From NCBI RefSeq assembly GCF_901000735.1, contig NC_081549.1:310001-374000 (forward strand): 64,000 nt of DNA, given 5' to 3'. Below the pieces are notes generated by a model. That model searched no databases and was not told the origin of the DNA. It saw nothing but the letters and a program-made list of their open reading frames with translations. Positions 10,447-20,300 of the stretch are shown here, piece after piece (within the stretch, counting starts at the first letter, position 1; each line of letters begins with the position of its first letter). The stretch is from Corylus avellana (Eukaryota > Streptophyta > Magnoliopsida > Fagales > Betulaceae). The position numbers and the translations under genes were made by a program.

Positions 10447-12083
10447 ACGGGCATCTCTACAGAATTCAGATGCTAAGGGAGTTTGTTGAAGCTCTTTCAT
10501 GGTTAATTTGTCAAGGAATCCGATTATTCATACTCTTGGTATGTGTTCAAACATTTTGAAACATTGTATCGGGAATTATACTTTTCTTGATTGCCCCAGA
10601 CTGCAAATCTAGTGAGCAAGTGCTGAGTTCATGGATCAGAACTCGACCACTAATCAAGTACCAGGTGGGACATGTTTATGTTTTAGATTTGGAGACCTTT
10701 TGTCTCACTTGGTTTTAGAATTTGTTGGAATTGTTATTGTGGACTTTGGAAATTGTATTTGATTTATCATCCACCATGCATAACCTGCCAGACGTTTTTT
10801 TTTTGAAGCAATTCTAAAAAAGTAATGTTGTACACTTTTCCGCTCCTATTTTTAATCATTATTAGATTAAAATTTAATAATAATTTTTCATAAATTTAAT
10901 GGTGATTTTAAAAATTACGTCAGAAAGTATGAGAATGGAAGTGTAAGAGTGGGAGCGTGCATATCATTACTCATTTTGAAATGATGCATTTCAATTTCAT
11001 ATAGGAGTAAATTTGTCACAAGAAAATGCCCCATTCTGATCATGTGCCACTCACTTGCGCCGTTACTATTAATACTAATGGCCAAATTTGACTTTGTGGT
11101 AATACAGAACATTTTAATAGTTAGTGAGCCTTTGTTTAGATGTCAAGTGCAAATGGGGTGTAAATTTAGAAAAGTAAAGTGTAATCTCGAAATCCCCTTT
11201 TGAGAAGGGTTATGATTTCAAAACATGTAAATTTTGGTTGAAATTCACAACATGAACTTTAATTTCTGCATAGAATGAAAAGAAAACAAGGATTAACAAA
11301 TTCCAGCAAGGGTTTGTTCAACTTGGAGGAGTAAGCAATTGTAGGCAGTTTGTGTAGTTCATGAGAAGCAGCCAGAAAGAAAAGAAAACGTATCTGCCTT
11401 CAATTCGCAAGCTCCACAAGCTAAGAATAGTTTTGAAAACAAAAACCCACGTAAACATGCTAATAATAATATTATCAGGAAAAATTATCCTTGAAAGTTA
11501 GGCCTACACTTAATAGTAAATTAAGAATGTCATGTTAAACATAAATGTAGTTACTTGGGAGATATTGGTTACTCTTTTTTCTTCTCGATGAAGGCCAAAT
11601 TAGGTGGCTCATGATTTCCGCCTTATGAACAGAACCCCTACAAGGACAACAAATTGAGATGATGATGATGGGTGACTCTGTCATAATTAAGATTCCTCCA
11701 GCTGTTTTATTGATTGAGTTGGCTCATAAGGTTAGAGGTTCAGAGAGTACAGGTGGTTTTATTGAGTTGCAAATATATATATATATATATATATAATTAA
11801 AAAAGTGATTAAAAATTATGTAATAAGAATAATAACAATATTAATTAAGTAGACAAAATTCATTAATAATACCAATAATATATTATCACGCGAAAAGAGG
11901 GCCACAAGGCCCACAACACAACTGGGTTGGGGACAGCTGTATAGACACCCTGTCAACTAAGAAGCAGGTGGGTGCAAAATAAAGAAAGCCCAGAAAAGAA
12001 AAAGTCACCAACCATCACCAATCACCATGTGCACATGGAGGAGCAACGGTCTCTTCCTTTCTCTCTCCTCTCACACATTATAC
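10447..12083. other. Spacer between NLR-B and the AG-peptide gene
   Basis: No coding region seen. It contains the NLR-B 3' UTR, AT-rich sequence and a TA run at 11773-11795. It is nearly identical to 29526-31162. The last few hundred bases are the presumed promoter of the arabinogalactan peptide gene. Confidence 0.6.
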
Positions 12084-12090
12084 TATATAA
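12084..12090 (+). promoter_or_regulatory. TATA box of the AG-peptide gene
   Basis: TATATAA lies 109 bp upstream of the ATG at 12193, preceded by a CT-rich stretch and followed by a C run. The spacing fits a plant core promoter with a 5' UTR of roughly 70-80 nt. It is conserved in the second copy at 31163-31169. Confidence 0.6.
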
Positions 12091-12192
12091 AGTACCCCCC
12101 TCATTTGCCACCCTTCATCACTTACCACTCACTATTATTCTCTGCACTTTTCAAAAGGCTAGCTTCACAATTAGGAAATTTTTTTTACAAAA

Positions 12193-12372
12193 ATGGAGGC
12201 ATTGAAGATGAGACTTTTCTTTGCCGCGATGATCATGTTGATGGCCGCATCGGCCACCCAGAATGTGGCGGCTGCCGATGCACCAGCGCCTAGTCCTACC
12301 TCCGATGCCACCTTATTTGTTCCCACCATATTTGCTTCTCTTGCCGCTCTGGCATTTGGGTTTCTATTCTAG
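12193..12372 (+). CDS. Arabinogalactan peptide (AG-peptide), 59 aa
   Basis: A complete small ORF from ATG 12193 to TAG 12370. It has the three-part design of AG-peptides: an N-terminal secretion signal of about 28 residues (MEALKMRLFFAAMIMLMAAS...), a short Pro/Ala/Ser core DAPAPSPTSDA whose prolines are expected sites of hydroxylation and arabinogalactan addition, and a hydrophobic C-terminus (PTIFASLAALAFGFLF) typical of a GPI-anchor signal. The mature product would be only about 10-14 residues, glycosylated and attached to the outer face of the plasma membrane. Family length is usually 55-65 residues, so this is full length. A TATA box and CT-rich leader precede it. An identical gene lies at 31272-31451 in the duplicated block. 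The assignment rests on architecture; the exact AGP number cannot be given. Confidence 0.85.
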   Translation: MEALKMRLFFAAMIMLMAASATQNVAAADAPAPSPTSDATLFVPTIFASLAALAFGFLF

Positions 12373-13183
12373 CTAAATTGCTTTTGATTGATTGAAGAAT
12401 GGAATTGGGGAATTGGGGAAGGGAAAGGGTTTTGGCCTTTGCGGCTCCTCTGTTTGGGTTTTCGGTTTCGGTGACCGTTGGTCAAGCACATTCATATTGT
12501 ATTGTTTCATTCTTGTATAAGTATAATTGTGATTTGTAATCATCTCTGTTATATATAATTCATTTCTTTTTCGTCCTTTAATTAATTAGATGTATGATGA
12601 TTTTCTCAGACCTGCTGGGTGTGTGGATAGTTTTTTTTTAAGCAATGCAACAAAGGATTATAGGGAGGGAGTAAAGGATATACAATATGAGAAATATGCA
12701 GAGAAAACGGGTGAATTAGACGACGAGATAGGGCCAAAATAATTATGAAGAACAAAATCAATTAAATAACATTTATGCAATATTTCTGAGAGCCGATGAC
12801 TATATATGAGGAGAAGAGTTGTAAACTTGTAACAATAAGAAAATGGCCGTTTGACAAGTTTAGAAAAATGTTGCAACCACGTCCTGTTTAAGTTGATGAT
12901 TCGTGGAACCCATGAAGGTCCAGGGTTAAGGGCTTAGGCTCTCTTGTCAATGTATTTTTGGGACATTTTTCTTTTGGTTTGAAAAAGTGTTGTGATAAAG
13001 GTTAAAATAGTTTTGAATTGTTTATTTATGAGAATAAGAAACAAAAGAAAGAATAAGAGAAATTTAACAAACGGAGTTTTAACCACTAACCAAACAATCA
13101 AATTGTTACAAGCACCATAAGATAAAACAAAGAATAGAGTCTCCAACAAGTGAATTAAAATGCTTTACTCACTAAATTACAAG
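12373..13183. other. Spacer downstream of the AG-peptide gene
   Basis: 3' UTR of the AG-peptide gene and AT-rich sequence without a supported gene. Near 12950 the close match to the second copy (around 32030) gives way to frequent indels and substitutions. Confidence 0.5.
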
Positions 13184-13349
13184 AGTAATGCTATAAACTA
13201 TATTTTTATCACACTTTGCTATTGTGTTACTGTTAATAAGTTCTTCAATTATTATTATTATTATTATTATTAAATAAGTATTAATTCAATAATTGATTGG
13301 CAATATCATATGAAAAAAGTGAGATTAAAATATAGTTTCTAACATTTTT
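13184..13349. mobile_element. MITE-like inverted repeat (AGTAATGCTATA family)
   Basis: It starts AGTAATGCTATAAACTATAT and ends with an approximate inverse (AATATAGTTTCTAACATTTTT). The same start sequence occurs in the element at 35704-36040. The counterpart in the second copy is about 32291-32450. No coding capacity. Confidence 0.5.
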
Positions 13350-13381
13350 CGAATTATAATATGTAGTTTCTAACATTTCTA

Positions 13382-13871
13382 AAAATATGGGCAACGCCAA
13401 TAGAAGGGTGGCTCAAGACCAACTGCGATGCGGCCTTGGACTCCACCAAAGGTATCGTGGTGAGAGATCACTGTGGCCGATTCATTGCTGCGAAGTATGT
13501 ATCTTTCCGAGGCTATCTTGAACCAGCGGCGGCGGAGGCCATGGCTGCCTTCCATGCAGTTACGTTTAGCAAATCTATGGGTATCACGCAAATGTCTTTG
13601 GAAGGGGATGCCATGCAGGTGATTTGCCGGTATTACCTCAGCGACAACCCAAACAACTCGGTATGGCGAGATTGTAGACGACATGAAACTAATTTTGTAT
13701 TCTTTTCCTGATTGAAAATGCTGATATGTTAGTCATGAGGCCAATTGTGTGGCACATGCCTTGGCCAAGGGGGCCTGTAAACACGTCATTGATAGGACCT
13801 GGATAAGTGATGTTCTAGGTTCGATTCATGATATTGTTTTGACCGAACAAGCAAGTCTGTCTTCTCTTTGA
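13382..13871 (+). pseudogene. Broken RNase H domain of a LINE-type retroelement
   Basis: The translation starts with W.TPIEGWLKTNCDAALD, the usual beginning of the plant LINE-encoded RNase H-like domain. VVRDHCGRFIAAK and EAMAAFHAVTF follow, then LEGDAMQVI with the acidic catalytic-type residue. After about 13680 the frame shifts and has stops, but the conserved HEANCVAHALAKGACKHVID and the C-terminal WISDV...DIVLTEQ can be read in another frame. A gap after ALD and at least one frameshift mark it as dead. An A-rich end follows near 13898. The parallel copy at about 32492-33000 has extra damage. Confidence 0.8.
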
Positions 13872-14189
13872 TTAATGAAATATCATATATTATCTTTCAA
13901 AAAATAATAAAACGCATAGACGAATAAAGTTAATCGGCCATTAATTTTTTTTAAAAATGACTAATTTAATAACTAATTAATAATACCACATCCATAAAAT
14001 AAGATAAAAGTAAAATAAAAATGTTGTTCTTCAATCTTCATGATATATGTACTCACTATTTCGAAAGTCAGTAATGTTGATTTCTTCTGGTTTAAATTAT
14101 GAGTTTTACTCTAAAAAAAAAAGAACTAAGGGGGTAGTTTAGTAATTTAGAGGCGTGATCTCTAATTTAAAAAGCCCGCAGGCCCTGAA

Positions 14190-14627
14190 ACCCTAACTGT
14201 GGTTGCTCTCTGTTGGCTCTAGCCGCAAAACCCTCTCTCCCTTCCTCCCTTCCTTCTTCCCTGTGTTTTTCTGCTTTGGGTTTCTGTGTGTTCAGATTGG
14301 ATTGTTTGTGTGTTCAATCTGGATTGTTTGTGTGAATGCCTCATAGAGTAGCCGTATGAATTTAATCTGTTGATTTCGATTTCATAGCTTGGCTTAGTTA
14401 AGGGGCAGATATCAATTTTTGAGTTTTCAAAAGCAATGGCCGCTTTGACGGGATTCTTGGGACTGCTTCGTCTTTCCCATCAATCGTCCCCCAATCGACC
14501 TTTGACATCTCTTCTTCTTCTTCTTCTTCGTTATGGTTTTTTTTTTTTTTTTAAAAAAAAAAAAATGGAATTTTTAATTAAGATATCTCTTTCCCATATC
14601 TGTTTGTGTTGGTTGCCTCCAGAATAA
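14190..14627 (+). pseudogene. Gene 5'-end fragment with leader and targeting-like N-terminus
   Basis: AAACCCTAA (telo-box-like) and CT-rich leader sequence precede an ATG at 14436. The ORF starts MAALTGFLGLLRLSHQSS and runs into a CTT repeat (poly-Leu), then T and A runs. The first 35 residues are rich in Ser, Leu and Arg and poor in acid, like an organelle transit peptide. No continuing exon with a recognisable domain follows, and the second copy stops at TAG 33685 right after the Leu run. I read it as a captured or degraded first exon with its promoter. I do not recognise the parent gene. Confidence 0.4.
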
Positions 14628-14808
14628 CTAAACGGTGATTAAAAATACGATGCCGTTTGGTTCAGACAGGGGCACACAGTAAGTAATCCGAATCCGTTTG
14701 AGGGAAAGGAACGCCTTTCTTAGGCTCTTCATGTTCCTTTCCTATACAGCTTCTGAGCTTCGGATATATATTTTTCTTCACCTCTCCTCTGTTCACAATA
14801 TTAATAAT

Positions 14809-14837
14809 CTTCAATAGGCATTTTCTGCCTATTGAAG
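14809..14837. repeat. Perfect 12-bp hairpin
   Basis: CTTCAATAGGCA and TGCCTATTGAAG are exact reverse complements separated by TTTTC. It is conserved without change at 33958-33986 in the second copy. Its position after a CT-rich stretch could mark a transcript terminus or a transposon end; nothing else shows function. Confidence 0.6.
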
Positions 14838-14875
14838 AGGGGTGGAAAAGGAAGTCTAAAAATATTATTCTAAGC

Positions 14876-15240
14876 TAAGGAGAAACTTTATTTTGATTCC
14901 CTGAATTTTTATTTGATTTTATAAACTCTTTGAACTTTTAAATTTTTTATTTTAAATTCTTAAACTTTTAATTACTTACAATTAGAACCTTTCCGTTAAT
15001 TTTAATTGTTAAAAATACAAAAAAAATATCAAAATGTTCTTGATTTTCATTTTTTTTTTTTAAATAAAAAAAGCGTTTTGAAAGTTAAAATTTTATACAA
15101 AAGTCAGAGGTATAAATGTCATTTCTATATTAAGAATAATTGAAAGTTTAGGAGTCTAAAATGAAAAATTTGAAAGTTCAAATATTTGTAAAATTGAGTA
15201 AAAGTTTAGAGGGCAAAAAAGAAAAATTTTCCTTAAAATA
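14876..15240. mobile_element. Long imperfect inverted repeat, MITE-like
   Basis: The left arm (about 14884-15000, AAACTTTTAATTAC-type) and the right arm (about 15130-15240, GAAAGTTTAGGAGTC-type) are imperfect reverse complements around a T- and A-rich centre. Such long fold-back elements are common in plant spacers. The counterpart at 34020-34340 has diverged strongly. Confidence 0.5.
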
Positions 15241-15876
15241 AATGGTAAATTTTAAAGACTAAAAGGGAAGAAGGAGGTTCTCCCACCCTATAATGCATAT
15301 AAATATGCTAGGTTGGTTCAATACGATGCTTATAATCGACCAACAACAATAAATTATAAATATATAGGTAAAGCCGTAAAGGTAACAAATCATTATAGCT
15401 TGTCCACAGGTACCTTCGTAAGGAAGTGTTCTATTGTCTGATTATTGTCCTTTTTAAGTTATCTTATATTATATAATATGTCATGATATATCACATCAAA
15501 CAAAAAAATAAAAAGCACCCTAAATGGAGTTATACTTTCGTTCTTTTTTTGGGTTAAGTACAGGTCTTGCTTTTTCTTTCTTTTCAGTCTCAAATTGACC
15601 TTATAATATATATTATTTTTTATAAAAAAAATAAACACATCAAACAAAACTATTAACGCTACGATTATAATTATTTTTTAACTTATTGACATGTATTAGC
15701 ATGTAATTTGAATTATGTTAACTACTAAAAAAAATTACACTCTTTAATTAAATGCTAACCCATGTCAATAAGCTGTAAAAAATTTGTAAATCTCAAAATT
15801 TTCCAAAAAAAAAGAGAGAAATATAACCAAATTATTATAAAAATATACAACTAATCCAAATAAGATTCTAATCCAA

Positions 15877-16089
15877 TCATTTGTCCTCATCCCCTTCTGA
15901 ATCTTTTGCTATTGGAAATGTTTCTTGTTGGTTCAACGTAGCAGCACATGGGAAAGCAGCCAATGAATGATCAGAACGTTGCACCCAACACATAATTCCA
16001 ATAGGGCCAATCACATCATCTACTTCATAATGAACCCTTGTTGAGATAATTGTTCGGCCTGCATCACTGCATAAATCAGGGGGGCACAT
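15877..16089 (-). CDS. Uncharacterised small ORF, 70 aa
   Basis: ATG at 16089 to stop at 15877. The frame is open to 16149, where an in-frame TGA precedes it. The product (MCPPDLCSDAGRT ... SEGDEDK) has a Cys-containing start and an acidic end, and no domain I recognise. The second copy (34955-35167) keeps the whole frame with one Pro/Ser change, while the flanking sequence has several indels, which hints at constraint or just a short time since duplication. It could be a terminal exon of an unrecognised gene. Confidence 0.25.
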   Translation of the reverse strand: MCPPDLCSDAGRTIISTRVHYEVDDVIGPIGIMCWVQRSDHSLAAFPCAATLNQQETFPIAKDSEGDEDK

Positions 16090-16420
16090 TTTCTCTAGTG
16101 GGGTCGTGACTAAATAAATTTCATTTGTTTGGATGGACTGTTCGTTCAATCAGTCAGAGTCACCGAGTCACCTCCTTTCATGGCAACTGGCGTGTTAAAA
16201 ATATCTGCGAGGGGATTTGTGGAAGAAATTCAATTCAATTCAATTAGTTAGGCATCTATATTACCCAATTGGCCTTCATTTTTGATTAAGACCACCGAAA
16301 GTGATGCTTCCACGATAAATTTTGCATTTACGTACCATTATGGGAGACATTAAAGAATGTGAGGCGGCAATTATGTAAGAATAAATTTATCAAATTCATG
16401 AAAAGATTCAACGCTGTCAA

Positions 16421-16458
<38 letters not shown>

Positions 16459-16667
16459 TACTGCTGGGAGAACACTTAACATTTCTCAATTCGTATAGAT
16501 CTCAAAGATATAAATTAAAATAAATAAATAAATAATATGTGAACTATTTTATTGAAATGAGAATAAAAGTTCCCAAAGACTTCACCAGACAAGAATTAAT
16601 TATTTAAATTAATATTTTAACAAGTAATGCTATATATTATACCATTATTTCAAATGCTGACATGTCA

Positions 16668-16767
16668 NNNNNNNNNNNNNNNNNNNNNNNNNNNNNNNNN
16701 NNNNNNNNNNNNNNNNNNNNNNNNNNNNNNNNNNNNNNNNNNNNNNNNNNNNNNNNNNNNNNNNNNN
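16668..16767. other. Assembly gap (100 N)
   Basis: Exactly 100 N. The sequence left of it matches 35694-35748 and breaks off inside a MITE. The sequence right of it (16768) starts a new contig with no match to the left flank. Confidence 0.98.
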
Positions 16768-17338
16768 AAAAGCATGATCGGTTACTATGATGCATGCATG
16801 CGTTGAGTTTTTAATTTTGCTTTTCTACTCAAATCCAAATACAGTACTCCACAATAAACTTTTTTTTTTTTAATCTTTCTTACAAATTAAATGCAAATTT
16901 CCTACATATATACCCTCACTTTTATTTTTATTTTTTATTTTTTACAAAAACCCCCAACACGGTCCCCAAATGAAGGCAAAGAGAGGAGAGAGGAGAAAGG
17001 AGAATAAGGTATATATATGCTACATATGGCCTTTTATAAATTTTAGAAATTTTTTCCTATATTTAATTAAGTAAGAGAATAAGCTTTAGAAAAGCTGCGA
17101 AGAGTGCTGTAGAATACATATATACGACAAAAGAAAAAGGCGGGTAAGCTGGTAATATTACACGCATCGCATCGCTTCGTGTTTTGCAAGTTGCAGTAAA
17201 TATATTAAAGCATTTGATACTCGATCAAGACTTATATATATGAAGATTGAATAAGAGGGCAATATATCCGCAAGCACTTGTGCTTACCGATTATCTAAAC
17301 AAACACTCTCATCAATCTCTCTGTTTTGCTTTAGGATC
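16768..17338. other. Upstream flank of NLR-A'
   Basis: AT-rich, no gene. Up to about 17040 it is unlike the flank of the first copy; from there on it parallels 1761-2084, including the leader sequence ending in TTTAG just before the first exon. Confidence 0.5.
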
Positions 17339-20300
17339 ATGTCCAGCGAAAACGCACCTGCAGGTTTTGTTCACAATCTTTCTTCCTCTTTGTTTTGTAA
17401 TTGTTTTTCCTACTTTTTGATTCTCTTCGCTGCCATTAATGTTGCCAGTAGCTTGATACTATACAAATCATGCAGTCTCCCAACTGCATTCTTTTGTTCC
17501 CAATGTTTCTGAATATTGTACAATATTTTTAAGTCAGAAATAAAATATGTTTGGCTATGCATGCATGCATGTTAACAATCTCTCTCTTTAATTTCTCTCG
17601 GAGGACCTGTGTTTCAAGAGATATTGTAGAGCTTTTGATTCATATATCTAGTCTATTTGTATGCTAAAGAGTACATAGAGATCGAGTTGTTTTCTTTACA
17701 TTTGGCTTGTAAATAGTCCAAGAAAGAGACTCTCTAGTTGTTATTATGGCTTTGCAACACCTCTCTATTGTTTAATATTGAAAGACATTATTTCAAACAC
17801 CATTAATACCACCCCCCTTCCTCCTTTTGGAAGGCTAGAAAAGTTTATAAACTTTCGTGCCTACCATATGATCGATCTTATTGGAATGTGGCTAGAGTAC
17901 TCTCTCTACCTCTATTCGCACTCGCTTTCCTCGCTCTCCTTTTATTCCTATTTTTTATATTGATTTAAATTTACTATTAAGTAATAAAATTGTCTATGTA
18001 AAGTACTTTTATATTTCGATTGCGCTTATAAATTATTTGTTGATGAATATATGTGTGTGTGGGTGTGGGTGTTTATTTTTTATATGTCTTAATTGAATGA
18101 AATTGAAATATATATATAATTGCATGTAGTTAGTTTTAATTATGGAGAAGAATAATTCTATTAAATTCCAATCGAATTTTAAGTGAGTTTGTGTCAAGGT
18201 AGATTTAGTGAATCTTGCAATAGATCCTTGATTAAAAAAAAATTATGATTACTGTCTTAAAGATAGAAACCAAATTAGCAAACTCGTTGAGGACACCTGA
18301 ATAAATTAATGCTAGACATGAAAAATTTACGAGTTACATTTATTTGTTTAGAACAATAATTAAATTTTGTTGAAGTATTTATTTATTTAATTTGTTAGTT
18401 ATATTTTCAATAATTTTAATAAATTATTGTTTGTATCTTCTAATATTGCTCCCAATGAACCAAAATCCGCATTGGTCAACAAGATAAATGGAAATTCATT
18501 TCGGATTTTATATATAAGGCGCGCACTAATTAATCTTATCAAAACAAAAGCGCAATCGGATTTTCTAGCTGGAAAGACTTTGGATAGGCAATTTTTACAA
18601 ATTTAGTCCAAGGAATAGTAAAGTTACAAAGCTGTTTGGATGTAATTTGGAATTTAATTAGTTGAATTAATTAAGTGACGTAGGGTCCACAAATCACATA
18701 TAATTATTAAAGAGTCCCTTAAATACTCTTTAATTAAGACTTAAGAGCTTTCAACGTGGTTTCAAAGAAGAAATCTTTAACGTCTCTTCTAGTACCTAAT
18801 TAATAGCCATCGATCTAGGGTTCTTAAGATCCATATATATAACCCTAGCTTCTTTTTTGCCCTATAATCATTCCAAATTTATATCCTTATTATTATTATT
18901 TTTATTAAATTTTTTAACTTATGGAAACCCCTTTTATCTTGTTCTTCTAAATCAAACTGTAACCTTTAATTTGTGATCTTTCGTAAAAGTTGTAACGTTA
19001 AATTTTTTTGTTATCAGCTATGGCCTCGAGAGATGCAGATCTGGAAGAGAGAATTGTACAACTGTTAAAGAAAGAAGCGAAAACAATTGTTCTCACTGGG
19101 GCTGCTGGAGTAGGGAAAACATGGATTGCAAAAAAGATAAGTGATCGACTAATCAGCGAGGGCTCATCTTACATGGCCCTTTGGGTGTTTCAGAACCAGC
19201 AAGCCTTTTCCAAAAAAGACCAAACCGAATCCTCCTCCAAAGAGACCAAACCGAGTCCTCTTCATGAGAATATTGCCCGTCAGTTGTCCGTGCTTTCCAC
19301 TGTTGAGGAGTGGGATGATAATATCAGTAAGGAGGAGGAGCAAGATTATGAGGAGAAAAGCCTAGAAAGCTTAAAGAAGAAGATATCCGAGAAGCTCGGA
19401 AAAATGAGAGCTCCAACTCCTGATGAAAAGAAGTTTCTTCTCCTAATTCTGGATGGCGTTCCTGATGATACAACGAGTGAAGTTGACATTCTCACAGAAC
19501 TAAAAGACCTCCTACAACTGAATGAGGAAACTCCGTATTATAAGGTTTTAATCACTAGAAGAAGATCAAAAGAGCCTGTCAAGGAAGCAAGTGAGATTCA
19601 GAGCAAGGAAATGAAACAACAAGTGATCGAGATTCTCCCCTTCTCTGAAGAAGCGGGATTGACTCTATTTCAGGAAAGTGTCACTGAAAAGGTTAAGAAG
19701 ATGGTTGTTTTTAAAAAACGTGCAGGAGAAATTGCCAAAAAGAGCAAGGGTCTGCCAGCTGCAATCAACATTATAGCGGGAGCCTTAAATCGCATTGGAG
19801 AGCTTGATTCCGGGATTCTGACATTGGAAGGTGCTCTGGAAGAAGCAGCTACATGTGAGGAGCTGGCACCTGATCATGGTGTAAATCCACTACTGCGCTG
19901 CGCCTATCACATGTTGCTGAGGAGTACTGATAGGGCTTTGATCAACTGCTGGTGGCATAGTCTGCACTTCTTTAGCAAACATGGTGGAGTTCATCTCAAT
20001 GAGTTGATAGCTTACTGGATATTGGAAGGATATTTAGATCCTGTTGAACTTGTTGAGAAGGCCTATGAAAAGGGACATCGCATTTTGATAGAGCTTATAG
20101 ATCGCCACATGCTGAAAATACAAGATGGTAACAATGTTGTCGCAGAAGGATTGGCACTACTCTCAGTTCCTGATTGTGGCCGAGATGGATATGAAGGGAC
20201 ATCCAGTCTAGGATTGGAAAGTGTAGTGTTCGAGGATGGCGGCGATTGGCAAGGTTTTGGGAAAATCACACCAGCTGATGGTATGATGAAAACACTGTGC

